Source of the DNA: Otis tarda
Lineage: Eukaryota; Chordata; Aves; Otidiformes; Otididae
Assembly (NCBI GenBank): GCA_026413225.1
Contig: CM048560.1
Coordinates: forward strand, 12,046,001-12,110,000
Length of the DNA: 64,000 nt
Direction of reading: 5' to 3'
Shown here one piece after another: positions 38,076 to 51,142 of this stretch. Positions within the stretch are counted from its first letter, which is position 1. Each line of letters starts with the position of its first letter. Both the position numbers and the translations under genes were made by a program. The notes under the pieces are model-generated. The model made no database searches. It saw nothing but the letters and a program-made list of their open reading frames with translations, and was not told the origin of the DNA.

Positions 38076-41000
38076 GGCTTATAACACCACTCAGAAAAGC
38101 TCCTACTACATATGTTCTTTATTTGCCTCTGCCTTGGTCCTTAGTGAGGCTCTAGATGGCCTTTCTGTATTCCCTCAGCAAGAGCCTATTGAGGCGGTGA
38201 TAAAACAGGAGTTTAAAGTTCAGCTTTAATAGCCATATGTAAGGGTTTTGGTTAAATGCTGGGTGCACAGCACGTGTTCTCCTAACAATCCCACCTGGCT
38301 GCCTCAGAGACAAACACGGAACTGCTGTTGAATAGCAGGGACCCACTGGCTCTGTACAACCTGTCTTCAACACTGAAACTGCAGCTGCCCTTCACGATCC
38401 AGACCTTCCCACTTTTACCAACCTTTGCTACCCTTTGACCACCGCAGTAAGCCGAGCTAGGCTGCATCATCAAACCTATTCACTTTTTAATTTTTTTTTT
38501 TTTTTTTTTGAGCAAAATGGATTTCCACCTACTCTGCAACCCTGGGGAAAAGGAAGTTGATTTTCTGGCTTGAGAAAGCAGTTCACAGTGAACAGTCCCA
38601 AGGGAAAAGATGATATCAGTGTTTCTGAGTTTCCAGTTAATTGTGTTTACTGAAGAATACATAACATTAGAGTGCCTTGAGCCTTGGCCAAGTTTGTGAA
38701 AGTAAATAAAGACAATTCCAGTCTAATGTTAGAAAACTGACCCTTGGATTATTTCTGAGCTCACTTCTTCCAGCAGCTAGAACAAACCCTAACGCATACG
38801 ATGTGAAATAAGAAGCATTGGACTCATACCTCATGATTCCAACAAATAAATGTGTTCAACTGCTGTAGCTAGAAGGCACCTCTCCTCCAGAAGACAGGTC
38901 AGAAGACAGAAGAGCAGCTCCTTCCTCCTAGAGCTTGTCTGGTGACCACTCTGCAGCTCTTCAAACTTCCAGTCAGCTTCTCAGGAGGACCCACTACAAA
39001 ACACACTGTGTTAGGAAGAAGCAGGAGTGGAGGTGCTCTGTAAAGGGAGACAAGCCAGGAGCTGAGGATGACCCCAGCACAGGCTGTGCCCTCACTAAGG
39101 GGCACCATCCCACAGCACCTGAGCAGGGCAGGCTGCTGGTCCATCCACAGCCCTTGGATGGATCAGGGCAGAGGACATTTAGGGACCCCTATGAAGAGCA
39201 GCGAGAAAAGGGGTTGGAGACAGACCCACCTATAACATAGCTCAGGAGAGAACTAGGGCCCAAGGCCTGAGTTTAAATAGAGCTCCTAGTCCATGAGCAG
39301 AGGGGGTGGGAGGGGTCCAGGTGAGGCTGGTCAGGTCTGTTAGTGCCCTCAGGGTTCTGACACCACACCTGCTTTCTGAGCCTGCTCCTCAGATGGGCAG
39401 AGCCATCTTTGATCTCCCCAGAAAGAGCTGCGCAGTGCTGCTCATCCCAGAGACAAAGGCAACCATTGGGTGCTGCCCGGTTCCTCTCTGACCCTTTCCA
39501 GCCTCATCCCTCTACCACCTCACTTTCTGCCTGCCTGTGCGGTGCCAGCCAGGGTCCTGCTGATTCCTCCTGTGTTTTACGAGCACATCTTGCAAATTGC
39601 TCACAGCAATCTTAACACAGCCATTTCTGCCCAGTAGAGTCCCATTAGCCAGCAACTCTCTCCTCAGTCTCTAATGATTCAAACCACAAAGCCATTTGTC
39701 ATGCTACATCTTTTTTTCGTGAGTAAAAGTCAATTAGTGTTTTCGACTTTGCTCTGAAATAGCCCTGGCTACCTCTTGCTTCTTTACGCTACCAGGAAAC
39801 CATCTACAGTAATGACTGGCTTGGATGTCTAGTGCTGTGTGACAGCAGATTTCAAGCTCTCTAAACTTTCCTCTCTGTGTACCAAACACCTTAAGCGGGA
39901 GGCACATTTTGCTGCCAGAAAGTCAAAGATTAATTAGGTTTTGAACCGGTCTATGGCCATTTTTTTAATTTTATTTTTTTTATGCTCAAGAAAATAATGA
40001 TTTTTTTTTTTGCTACCAGACCTTATTTCCTATCTTAAACACCTAAATTTTCAGCAATCTTTCCCATTTTCTTAATTCTGTCTTCATAGAGGAATAAACC
40101 CTTGAAAAACAAATGCTCCAAAAGGTCTGTGGGATGAGACCTGGTGATCTACACAGTCCAAACATGTGCAGCGACCACAGGTGGTTCTGTGGCCACTAGT
40201 AAGTTCTGGTGGCCCTGGCCAGCACCGGATGCTGTCACACAGCGCTGGCCAGGCTCCCTGTGAAGTGACTGGCTGCAGCCATGCCCAGAGCCAGGTTTGT
40301 GAGGGGCCCGGAACAAGAGGCTGTTGCACTCAGAAGCAAATCAGCTCCAAACACAAGCTGCTGAGAGTCAAGGTGAATTTCTTCTGCATTTGTCAGTGTT
40401 AGGATGTAATAAAGCGTTAAAACTTGTCTAGCGCATAATAATTGTACTAGAGCTGCAAGGGTTTTAAAGTTAAAATAGAGTAATGTTTCTAAAATTAAAA
40501 ACTGAAAACTAGTGCTATCCTACTGATATTTTAATTTGAAGGTATAGCCATTTCTCAGAGCAAATTCAAATTAAATAAGCTTTTAAATGAAATTATTTAA
40601 TTGTGTGGCCATTTTAAATTAAGGAATATGCAATTCAATTATTAAATAAAATCACATGTGCTTAGGTTCATTCCTACTCAGCAAGGAATCTACGCATTTA
40701 AGCTATCATACATATTTCTGAACCACAGTCTGAGAGAAAAGTCTTGAGAAGGACACGCTTTTAATGTGCAGACTGTGGGTCTTCTCCAGTGATGGCTGTC
40801 AGTCATCTGATGATGATAATGGTTTCTATTTCTCAGCAACGCTCTCAGAGAATAGGCAATTTTTCTTCTGCCAGTATGGTACGACACAAATGTAGTTTGG
40901 ACACTGCCTCTACACTTGCTCCCAAAAGGAAAAATCCCATCTTTCCTTAAGGCTTCCAGAACCAGCTCCTGGGCAGGGATGCCCAGGCCACAGCTAAGTG

Positions 41001-42426
41001 GTACCTCTCCAGTCAAACAGTGGGTGTGGAGGTGGTCCACCTCACACCTCTGCCTCAACCACAGCCAGAAGTGCCTGGTCCAGTAGGTTTGTCATACTAC
41101 CCTCTCGTGAGCAACAGATTCACAGCAGATGAACGGCATCCCTGAGCGCTCTGCCTGAAAACGGTGGCTGAGATCTCCTACCCCACCACGGTGCCAGTGT
41201 CCTCCCTTCCACACCGTGTGAATGCCTAGACCTGTGGATAAACAGGTCCTTCCATTCGTAAATACTGCCTCTTGGGGAGTTTGTACGCTATCATCTCCTG
41301 ACTGCGTGGGGCTTGCCTTGGGAAGCAACACAGTGGGCACACATAAAAGCCTGACTCAGTTTTAGGGAGAACAGCCACCGTTTAGATGTGACTGAACACG
41401 TGCAGAGTGAAGTGTTTGTGAGGGTTTTGCTCATCTCTGATTCAGCCCAGGACACAGTCGGCAAAAGGCACCCAGCCTGGCTTCAGGCCCAGCTCATACA
41501 ATTAGAAAAGTATTAGCTAAACTTAATAGGAAAATCGACATTAAGCAGATAGGAGCTGGTGCAGTTGTTAAAGACAATGTAGTGTTTTTCCCTGGCAGAA
41601 GGCCAGGCTAATGGAGGGCTTCCAGCATCCAGAGCAGCCTGCAAATGAAGGCTTAATTGGCCTCTGAAACCACTCATATAATTACAAATACTTGTAATGA
41701 AGCATGAAAAATACAAGAGCCCAGGACTGTGACATGGAGGGAAGAAATGATCTCATCTGTCTCAGAAAATAAATCAAAGCTGCTTTACCTTCTTCCTTAC
41801 ATTGAGCCTTCTTCCCAGCTCCTGTCAAGCCTGCAGACTCCACTCAGGTGCTAGTTTCTGGGGCAGTGCTAAGACCAAGAGGAAACCTAGCTTCTGACAC
41901 GAGGCAAAACTTCTGCCTTCCCTGGCTGTTGGGGACACCTCTCCAGCCTCTCACCCTCGGTGCAGGTTGGACATGGGGCGGACAGTAGAATGGACTTTGA
42001 CTGCCCACTACTGGTGCGCACAGCATGGCCCTGCCAGCAGCAAAACATCTGCTTTGGTGAACGCTTTGTATTTTGATTCTGCTTTAACTTTAGCTAAATG
42101 ACGCTCCATGACTTCTGTTCAACAGCTGCTCCCCAAAACACACGTCTCTGCCAATTACTCAGACACAGTAGCAGCAGCTGTAGCAACTGGTCCAGGCAGA
42201 GCCATGTACATTCCCCCTCATAGCAGGGACCCGCAGCCCCAGGAAAGTGTGTCCCAGAGCAAACTGATGAGGAGTCCAAGGTACAACTCCCTCAGTTGCT
42301 ATGCTGGATTGAGCTAAAGATCAACGGAGTTTGTGCTGATTGTTGCTCTACAATTTTCTGGTTCGCTGGGGACAATTTGCTGGCTTGTTTGTGTTGGGGG
42401 AGACTCTTGAGTCCTTTGGTGAGTTC
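38076..42426. other. Non-coding interval
   Basis: No gene supported. A strongly AT-rich block at about 40400-40680 carries many TAAT/ATTA homeodomain-type cores. The rest is ordinary unique-looking sequence. Confidence 0.5.
38484..38509 (+). repeat. T-rich homopolymer tract
   Basis: A run of T interrupted only by AA near its start. It could be an A-tailed insertion read from the other strand, but no element is recognisable beside it. Confidence 0.7.
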
Positions 42427-42500
42427 AGAATCACAGAGTAACTGAGGCTGGAAAGGAGTGAGGAATTATCTGGTCCAACACTCACGCAAAGCAAGGGCAG
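42427..42500 (-). mobile_element. Short CR1 3'-end remnant (antisense)
   Basis: CAGAATCACAGAGTAACTGAGG, GCTGGAAAGGAGTGAGG, ATCTGGTCCAACACTCACGC and AAAGCAAGGGCAGC follow the reverse-complement CR1 3' end in order. It is shorter and more diverged than the copy in RGS5 intron 1. Confidence 0.75.
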
Positions 42501-45500
42501 CTTTGACGTCTTGTCTCCTTTCTATGGATCAGGTGGCATCTGGTCCCAACCAAAAGGAAATCTCAACCAAGCATGTTAGGGATAACCTAGAAGTAGTTTA
42601 ACTTTGATCAAGAAGGCTTCCTCCCTGCACATACCAGGAAAACAGCTGTACCAGCACCACACCCAGCCTTGTCCAATTAGCTATGCCATCACCCTGGCTA
42701 ATTAGCCTACTCAGAGCTTTGCAGGGCCACAGCAATATTGCTCATTCTTTCAGTGTCGGTTCAGATGACACCGGCACCCTACACTTTTTCACAATGTTGA
42801 TCATTAAGGCCAGGGATGGGAGCTGTGCGCATCCATCACCCATACCTCTATTCCCAAAGCTCTCAGCTACTAATGCAGGGAGAGACAAATTTCAGGAGAA
42901 AAATTCCAATGTCTCCTAAGGAAGGGGAAGGCATGGCACAGGGACTACCACTGCTGCCAGGACAGCAAGGAGGCAACAGTCAGCTGGGTGCCTGTCATGG
43001 GGTAAATAGACACCACTGAGCATCACTTTTGTTCATGTTGGTTTTCACCACACACTTGTGATTTGAAGGCTCACTGCTCTACACACGCCTTGGTCTTCTC
43101 TCCTTGACCCCGTGTCCTTCCATCTTGGGAGCTCTGGTACTTGCTTCTTGTGTGCCCGCAGATGGCCAGTGCAGTAGCCATACAAGCCACTGAGTCACTC
43201 CTGGTGGGGACGAGAGATAAGAAATTTCCATCCTCTTCAAGAAACTAACTTTGGCTGGACTTACTCAGCCTTGTGTTATCACTGTGGCATTCAGCTGCAA
43301 TTAAACACTGAGGGCTGAACATTGGTCAGCCATTTCTTTCATGTGACTAACATTGTTTGCCAGCAACTTCTGTCCAAGCGTTTGAGTCCTCTGTAGGCCA
43401 GACTGCGTCAAGAAATACTACAGGACAGGCTCACATCTAGCACTCGTGATCTTAGGATGTGTCAGCTGGTCTGCTGAAGCAAGCGGTATTCAAGCAAACG
43501 CAGAGAGCATCCTCTCCCACCTAGGAAGATGGTGATTACCAAACTACAGCTTCCCTGGCGCAGTCTGGGCACAACCAGCCTCAAAGCCATGAGTCTTTCC
43601 TCGTTTGTACTGGGGTTTGTGTCATTTTACAGCTAAAATGCTGAAATGTGATCAAATCATGCCTAGCTAGAGCAAGACCTGACATGAGTTTAACTGCCCT
43701 CAAGTGACGACAAGCAGAAAGTGCAGGTAAAGAAATCACCTGAGAAGAAGCACGTTTTGCAGGAGCCTGAGCGAGACTTCAGAGAGGCTCACCTGTGCGC
43801 AAGAGACTTTCCCTCACGTATCATAGGCTCAAGCCTGGGGTTTTACTTTGAAGTGTCTGCTCCGGCTCTGCCCCCAAGGGCTTGCTGGGGTTCCCTGTTT
43901 TCAGCTCTGCTGAGATAACCATCACAGTCACTCTGGCTAATGAATAAAGCATGGTGAGCACAGAGGCAAAGCAGTGACAAATGATTCTTCAGCAGCTAGA
44001 AGCAAGTCCCCCTAAGCTGGGCTGCATCGGCCAAAGGGCAGTGTTAGGCAGGAAGGAAGGAGCCAGCTGCAGGGCTCTTAGATTTGACTGGAAAACACCT
44101 GGGATCTTGATTTCCAAGCAGGGCCATTCGTATCCCTTTTTTTTTTTTGAAGGAAAATATAAATGACGTATAAGAATTTTTCCAACAGAGGGAGCACCAG
44201 GACAGCCATGGCTGCGCACAGTCAGCCCATCAGCTGAGTTGCCTTATTTTGGCGCTGGAACGCTTGGATGCCTGCATGGCTATGCCCACCTTCCATCCTC
44301 CAGGGAAGAGACATCAGCCCTGTCAGGACTGGGGTGTAATTTGATCATCAGAAGGCAAAGATTTTAAACTTGGAGACCATTCTGGAAAAAAAAAAAAGTT
44401 CTTACTTCTCCTGAGTGGCAATCTCTAAAGTCAGGATTTGAAAGGCTCTTGTGGATCAAGCAAAGCAGTCTGCAGGCCTTCCCTAGGAATTGAAAAAAAA
44501 TGACTTGTGGTCACTGTGAATTGGAATGGAAATTATTTCATACATGCCACCAGGACACATTTCAGACCACAGTTTCTGTCCTCAGGCAATCGAGGCTGAT
44601 TGGCAACAGATGAAATGCAACATTTGTATTAGATTTGTTGACCACCACAATGTCAAAATTATTACAAGTTTTATGTTTATTAAATTGACAGTGTAACTTG
44701 ATAAATGATCACCTGTTTTCACTCAACAGACTAGAACAGCTTCTTCCTGGTGTGCATACAGAAAGTGCAAATATCACATTTCCCCTGTTTTGAGGAAGTA
44801 TTTTTGTCAACCTTTGCAAAACTTATTTTTGTGATTCCAGTTACTCTAGCTGTGACAAAGAAACTCAGACAAGAAAGACAGGAGCAGCAGATTGTACCTG
44901 ATGAGAATCAGGTTTAGATGCTGGTGTGAAAACCAGAAGTTGCCAAGGTCAGCATTTGCAAAAGTTAAGGACTATGTCAAATCAAAACTGTAATAATGAA
45001 GTGTGTCATGACTCAGGCTAAAAGCCAGAAAAATTTAAAAAAATGGATAGTGCTCAAATGGCAAGGTCTTTTGTCGCGAACATGACAGCAAGGGTGGCGG
45101 TGAGGAATCTGTGAAATCCATACTGCTGCCTAGAGTTCAGAATGAAGAGTGCATTCCATTCTTTCTTATGTTGCTGCTCACATCTGCTTCGTCCCAAAAT
45201 CTCTCAGATCTTACCCAGATCACATAGTCTCCAATCCAATACAGCAAATTAGTCAAATAAGTTTTCTTGTATGGCTGAAATTAAACATACGCATAAGTAC
45301 TTTATTAGAGTAGAGCTTTATCTCTGCTATGCCTGAAGGTTTTCTGAAGGCTTAGTAAGATTCACTGCCCTCTGCATATTACTGTGCTAAGTAACCAGCA
45401 AGCTTTTCTTGAGGGTTCTTGGAAATCTGAAGCAGAAATTGTGTCAGTTTTGGGAAAGCCAGTATTGCCCTTATGCTTGATAATGAAGACTCTCGTTGAA

Positions 45501-46828
45501 AATTCTGGTATTAGCTGAGGAGAGGAGAGACTATGACTGGCTGGGGAACACTGACAGTGAGTGTCCCTGCCTTCATGCCAGCCTCCTCGTAAGAGAAGAT
45601 TTATACCAGATTGGGAGGAGGAAAAGGGAAATGCTACGGCCCTTTTATTATCTAAGAAATTAAACTGCCCCAACTTATGTTTTAGAATATAGCTTTCTTC
45701 AATCCTCAAAAAATAGTTGAACCTTCCTGGAAAATTTCTGAGTAATTCTGAAGATTTCATACTCATTCAAATGTGATCTGGCATTATGATTAAGTCATAT
45801 CTAATTTTAGTGGTGAACTTCTTTGGGTAATTACTGAAAAGAAAAATCAAAGTAACTGGTAGCTTTAAAATCTTCAGACACTGGCTTGTTTTGACAGACT
45901 TTTAAGATGATTTAATATATTTATATATTCATATACATATATTTTTATATATTTAGTGGGGACTGAGAGACTAATTTTTCAGGTTTTTGGTACCACCTTT
46001 TTTACTGCTCTGATGAGTAATCCACCATGCTACTTTGTAAACTCTAGACTATTTACATCAGCTAAATCAGGACATCAGAACAAGGCACTTTCAGGAAGAA
46101 GTAACAAGGAATGAAACATAATAACATATAAGCTGAAGAAAGTATTTTTGCAGAAATCTTAGCTGTGCTTTAAATAGGCAGAATTAGGTGTATCTGTATC
46201 AGTGCCATATTATACTGAGGGAGCATATGATGTAACACTGCAGCCGTCAAGGGAGGCTTCACAGTAGAACCTAAGCTCTTAGGTCCTGCTTAATTTCCTC
46301 TTATATACCTAGGTGTAACCTTCAAAGTCTGTTTGGTGTGCTCTCCCAGCCCTGGGGTAGCCCTCTTGCCCCCAGAGCTGCCTTTTTAATACGAAATGCT
46401 CCTTAGGGCTCCCCCAGTTCTGCATTACAGAGGTTTGACGGTGCCTGCCCCAGCAGTTCAACCTGTGCTGCAGCATCCCCAGGATATTTCTGAATCATCT
46501 GACTGGAAAAGCAGAGTGAGGACATGCCTGGCATTCAACACGAGGGCTCTGCTTACACCACGGAATAGCTGACTGATAGTGGACTCAGTTCTGATGTAAA
46601 ACACATTTTATTCCCTTGTCTGCTGTAGGTAATTCGACCTTACAGCTAGTATTCAGGGGACCAGGAGTCACGGCCCTCTTGCATGACCAAGTGATAGTCT
46701 CTCCATGCTGTTCCCCCTTTCACGCCTTTCACAGAAGGACCAGAAGGTGTTCAGCCCACCGCTTGTTGTTGCTTGCGCTGTTAGCATGGATTGAGAAAAT
46801 CTTTGTCTTGGAAAAATACAGGTTGTCT
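42501..46828. other. Non-coding interval
   Basis: No gene supported. A run of T lies at about 44139-44148, and a TA-rich simple stretch at about 45911-45954. A 134-codon open frame on the - strand near 45362-45766 has no recognisable feature. Confidence 0.5.
45911..45954. repeat. TA-rich simple sequence
   Basis: An imperfect stretch of TATAT/ATATT units with a CATATACATATA core. Confidence 0.75.
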
Positions 46829-47128
46829 GAAAAACTCTTTAGCAGGGCCTGTTGCAATAGGACAAGGGGTAATGGTTTTAAAATAGAGGGAGGCAGATTC
46901 ATATTAGATATTAGGAAAAAAATTTGTACAATGAGAGTGGTAGAGCACTGGAACAGGTTGCCCAGAGAGGTGGTGGATGCCCCATCCCTGGAAACATTCA
47001 AGGCCAGGTTGGATGAGGCTCTGAGCAACCTGATCTCGTTGGAGATGTCCCTGCTTCTTGCAGGGGGGTTGGACTGGATGGCCTTGGAAGGTCCCTTCCA
47101 ACCCAAACCATTGTGTGATTCTATGAAT
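46829..47128 (+). mobile_element. CR1 LINE 3'-end fragment (sense)
   Basis: A well-preserved, 5'-truncated CR1 of about 300 bp. AGCAGGGCCTGTTGCAATAG and GACAAGGGGTAATGG are followed by GGAACAGGTTGCCCAGAGAG, GTGGTGGATGCCCCATCCC, GATGGCCTTGGAAGG and the terminal TGTGATTCTATGAAT. The ending with the 8-bp ATTCTATG-type unit is diagnostic. The 176-codon open frame over it (46616-47146) includes a remnant of the CR1 C-terminus. Confidence 0.95.
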
Positions 47129-50100
47129 CCCTCTGGGTTTCTGTAAGACAGAAATAAATCCAATAGTGCATAACTCCAGTAGGATATTTTGGGCAGGATT
47201 TGGAGTACATTCCTGCCTTCGACATTTCCTGTGAACACCACACTAAAAACTCCACATTTTAAAATGCATGTGAGCACTTTCCGGAAGCTGGTCATTAAAA
47301 CGTAATTCTCTAATGAGCGCTGATGTCATTGCTATACACTTGTGGAGAGCTAGCTGTAAACAGAGTGGTTCAACCAAGAAACCAGCTTCCTGTAGATTAA
47401 TTGTGACAGTGATGTATGCAGTATGTAAATAGAACTAATCAGAGATGCCAGCCATGAAACTGTGGGGCAGGCAGGAAATGAATCCAGCTGAGAACTTTGC
47501 AAACTCACTTTCTTACTTTCACCTTTCAAAAGACAAAATATATTAATTTAATTTAGCACAGATGTGAACGTTTTCCACAGCAGAAGTTTTGCAGAAACTA
47601 CAGAGATTCCCAAGCCTGCACCAAGCTTGAGTTTTCCTCACAGACGCTTTACAAAAGTCTTTTGAGATCCCTGGCTGACAGGACCTACACACCTCGAATG
47701 CAAAGTGTTATGTTCCTGTTGTCAGTAATCCATATCTCAAGCAATGCAATTTTGTTTCCTTCCTTATAAACAGTAGCAACAAAAGAGGATTTTATAATGT
47801 GAACTATGTGTAGCCATTATAATGCTTCTCATCCACCAACTCTGAAGTATCCCACATGCCAAGTTCCTCTCCTAGGATCAATCTTTTAAGTGCAACACTA
47901 AACAAATTCACCGAATTAGCAGATCGCAAGCTCCTCTACTTGAGATTTTCGATAAAACTATTTTCCTCTTGGAATTGCTTCATGAAGCAAAAATGGGGTT
48001 TTAGCTGAAGATAAACAAAACAACCACATATTGGATCATATAATTATTAAATTGTAGGTCCAATTATGGTTTCCAATAAGGAATAAACAACATAAATACT
48101 GAGGAGTGATAAATTGTTAAGAAGTTACTGAAAAGCAGAATTATTTATTAAAGCCAAATTATTCAAAACATATAATTTTAATTTTCAGCTCTTCAAATCC
48201 CTTTATAGGAAAAAGAACAAGAAATATGGAAATACATCTTTTCAGCCGATGTTCTCCAATGAAGTTTCTTTCCATGCTTTTTCTTCACAGAACAGTAAAG
48301 AAACTGTGTTGCTTTTTTTTTTTTTTTCTTCCCACAAAGATGAATATCGCTTCCCTTCAGCAGAAACTAAAACAAACATAACCCCTCAAAAGCCATACTG
48401 GTAAAATGGGATTTGAATAAGAACAACGGTGGAGCTTAGCCATGGAGGAGCCCAGACAGTTCTAGAACATGAGCACGGATATGAAGTAGCCAAAGTTTAC
48501 ACTTACCTGGCCAGTAACAAAAATAGCTTGAAGGGGATTACTGACGAAGGAGAACTTTTCGTTGTGCTCAAGTTCTTTGAGCTGAGCTGAACCACTCAAT
48601 TCTGTTAGGCTGAAGTGAAAGTCTGAATCTTTCAGTGCTTACCTTTAAAAAAGAAATGTGACATTTTCACTATATAATACAAAGTCCTTATTGCTAGTGT
48701 TATCAGTCAGTATTTGCTTCACAGAGGGGAGCTATTGGTTCTACAGAAGTCAAGCATCAGCTGTAATAGGACCTTATCAGACACTAACAGAAGCCAGTGC
48801 AGACACTTTTCAACCAAAGAACAGGCCCAAGGAGATCAGGACATCACCTTAAGGAGCTTCCTATGCTTAATGATCTCTTCTTTTCTGTCACATAAAAATT
48901 GTTTTGAAAATACCTTTTCTATTCATCTAACTATGAAAGCTCTTGAAAAATGTATTTATTATTTTCTAAAAGTAATAAATCATTAAGTCAATATTGCTGT
49001 CACCTTGCAGAGATGATCTTGATTTGAGGGCTTAAAAATCACCAGTGTCCTTCCCAAAAGATTTGTGAATACATTTCTGTGGTTAGAGAAATGGTTGGGA
49101 ATCAGGACATTTGGTTCTCATCCCAGATTTCTTTAGAGCTTTCTAGGTCTCTCTACATAATATTCTGGGTCTGCTTTATCTGGCTTAAAATAACTCACTC
49201 ATTTTTCTATATCATCATCTTGCAGTGTACAAAACAGCCCGGAAACATTTACAGGGTCGCTAATACAGTTGCCATAACTACTGTAGCCTGCAGTGCAAAA
49301 CAGAAATACTTATTAGCACCAGCACCATCGTTGACAAAACACAGACAGACTTTGATGCAATTTGGCTGCTTCAGGGCCTGGATTTAATATTAGCTTTCTA
49401 TTAATGGAAAAAAACCAAAAAAGATTGTTTGTAATTATTGCCTTCCTCTCCCTGCTCCCCCTCAAATTTCCAAATGAAGAGTATAAGTCTACTCTGAAAC
49501 TGAAAATACATTTTAAAACCATAACTCTGCTTCTTAAAGGTCCTTGGGTCACAAAAGGCAGATTTGCAATGAATATTTCCCATTCAGTCTGATTTTAAAA
49601 TTTGTATCACACATGTAATACATGTGAGTTTTCTTCCATTTTTTTCTCTCTTAAAAAAAAATCACAATAGAGAACATCTTTTTTCTTTGTTATGTTTCAG
49701 GAATTTGGAGTCCCAGCAGAGGTTTTTTTTTTCAGTTCTTTTGAACATTAGTACCTCCCACCCTCCTCAGCTCTGCAAGCCACAAGGAAAAGGCCATAGT
49801 GGGACCCTCACCAGAACTTACCCATGTTGCAGTAACTGCAGAACTGGACAAAATTGTGGCAAGGTGATGAGGTCATGTCTTCTCCCCAGGGCCCGGTGTC
49901 TTTAATCAAAATGAAGCATTTGCATTAAAAAAAAAAAAAAAGAGGACTATTTAGTTCTTAATCAATTAACTACTGCATAATTGTAATGTTTTCTAGCCCC
50001 TCATTCAGGTAACACTAAAGAGGTTGCTTTGGTAGATATATTGTTTCTATGACATCTCCAACACAAATTGTACTTAAGAATGAGAAACTTAATTGACATC

Positions 50101-51023
50101 AAGCTTGTATCTGAAAAGGTAATCTGTGTTGATCAGACTAAAAAATGAATACATTTTTACATTATGCAAACTGAAATGAGAAATTTCTGGTTATTTACTG
50201 TAAAAAAAAAATCATAAATTTTTATGCTAAACTAAAGACTTCTTATCCTGTCTGGGAGATTGTAAATGAAGATAAAGCCACAGACATAAGAGACAAAGGA
50301 GGAGCTTTAAGTGGACAAACTTGAAATTAGAGGTAGGTGCTCATAATTTCTGAAAAATGGTGCAAAAATTAAAATCTCGGTTTACAAAATATCTGATCAA
50401 CCACAGCTTCATCTGACTCTTGCAGGAGACACCGAGAAACCCCAAGTTTCAAGTTAACATACTGTCAATAGAACTGATTTTGTGTCTGGCATTCGGCACC
50501 TGAGGCTGTTGAGGGCTGTTTAAGGTCAGTTAGAAGTTCTTCTAAGAGCTTAAGACAATGTTGTATGTTATTTTATGCAAAATTATTCTCATTAAAGTTC
50601 CTTTTAGAGAAACTATGTACACTTCTTACAGGTGTTTGGGAGAAAATGATGACATCATCCTAAGTCTAGTAAAATAGCAAGTTTCACAAGCAGAAACCTG
50701 GAGTTGCTCTCTGCCGAAAGCCGTGTTTGTCTGGATGAACAACGGCCATTTTGCAAAGCTGCAATCTCACTTCCCTAAATGACGACTGTAAGACCAGAAC
50801 TCTACTTAAAGTCCCATGTACATGCAGCTGCAGTGGCAGTGAAGGTGGGGAACCTCCTTCTTCCCACTACCTGCTCTGGAAACTGCTCAACGGCCAACCG
50901 GGGGCAAGCCAGCCCGATACAGCATGTGAGAGCCCTCCTGAGCACATCAGTTACGCCAGATACAACTGCTGTAAGGAAGTAGAAGAAACGTTTTCTGAAA
51001 CTGGGAAGCTTTTTTAGAGGAAG
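47129..51023. other. Non-coding interval upstream of RGS18
   Basis: AT-rich DNA with no supported gene. Homopolymer runs occur at about 48313-48327 (T) and 49926-49941 (A). The last few hundred bases must hold the RGS18 promoter and 5' UTR; I see no clear TATA box at a suitable distance. GGAAG (ETS-type) cores lie close to the ATG, as in 'aggaagt' near 50976 and 'gaggaag' at 51017-51023. Confidence 0.5.
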
Positions 51024-51142
51024 ATGGAGAACCCACTTCTTTTATTCCCTCAACTAAACATTTCTGCTTCAAAAGATAAATCCTATTACAAAGTAATGAA
51101 ATCAACAATTAAAGAAGAGCCTCATAAAGCAAGCAAGCCTGG
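51024..51142 (+). CDS. RGS18: RGS18 coding exon 1
   Basis: The start context is gaagATGG. The exon encodes [20 protein letters not shown] and on to KASKP, and ends CCTGG/gtaagt in phase 2. Confidence 0.93.

Noticed and set aside
46616-47295. Open frames of 176 (+) and 188 (-) codons
   Set aside because: Both run through the CR1 fragment at 46829-47128; they reflect the LINE terminus, not a host gene.
25560-51000. Search for a CCDC190-like or other gene between RGS4 and RGS18
   Set aside because: CCDC190 lies near RGS4 in human, but no coiled-coil exon or consistent exon series is visible here.
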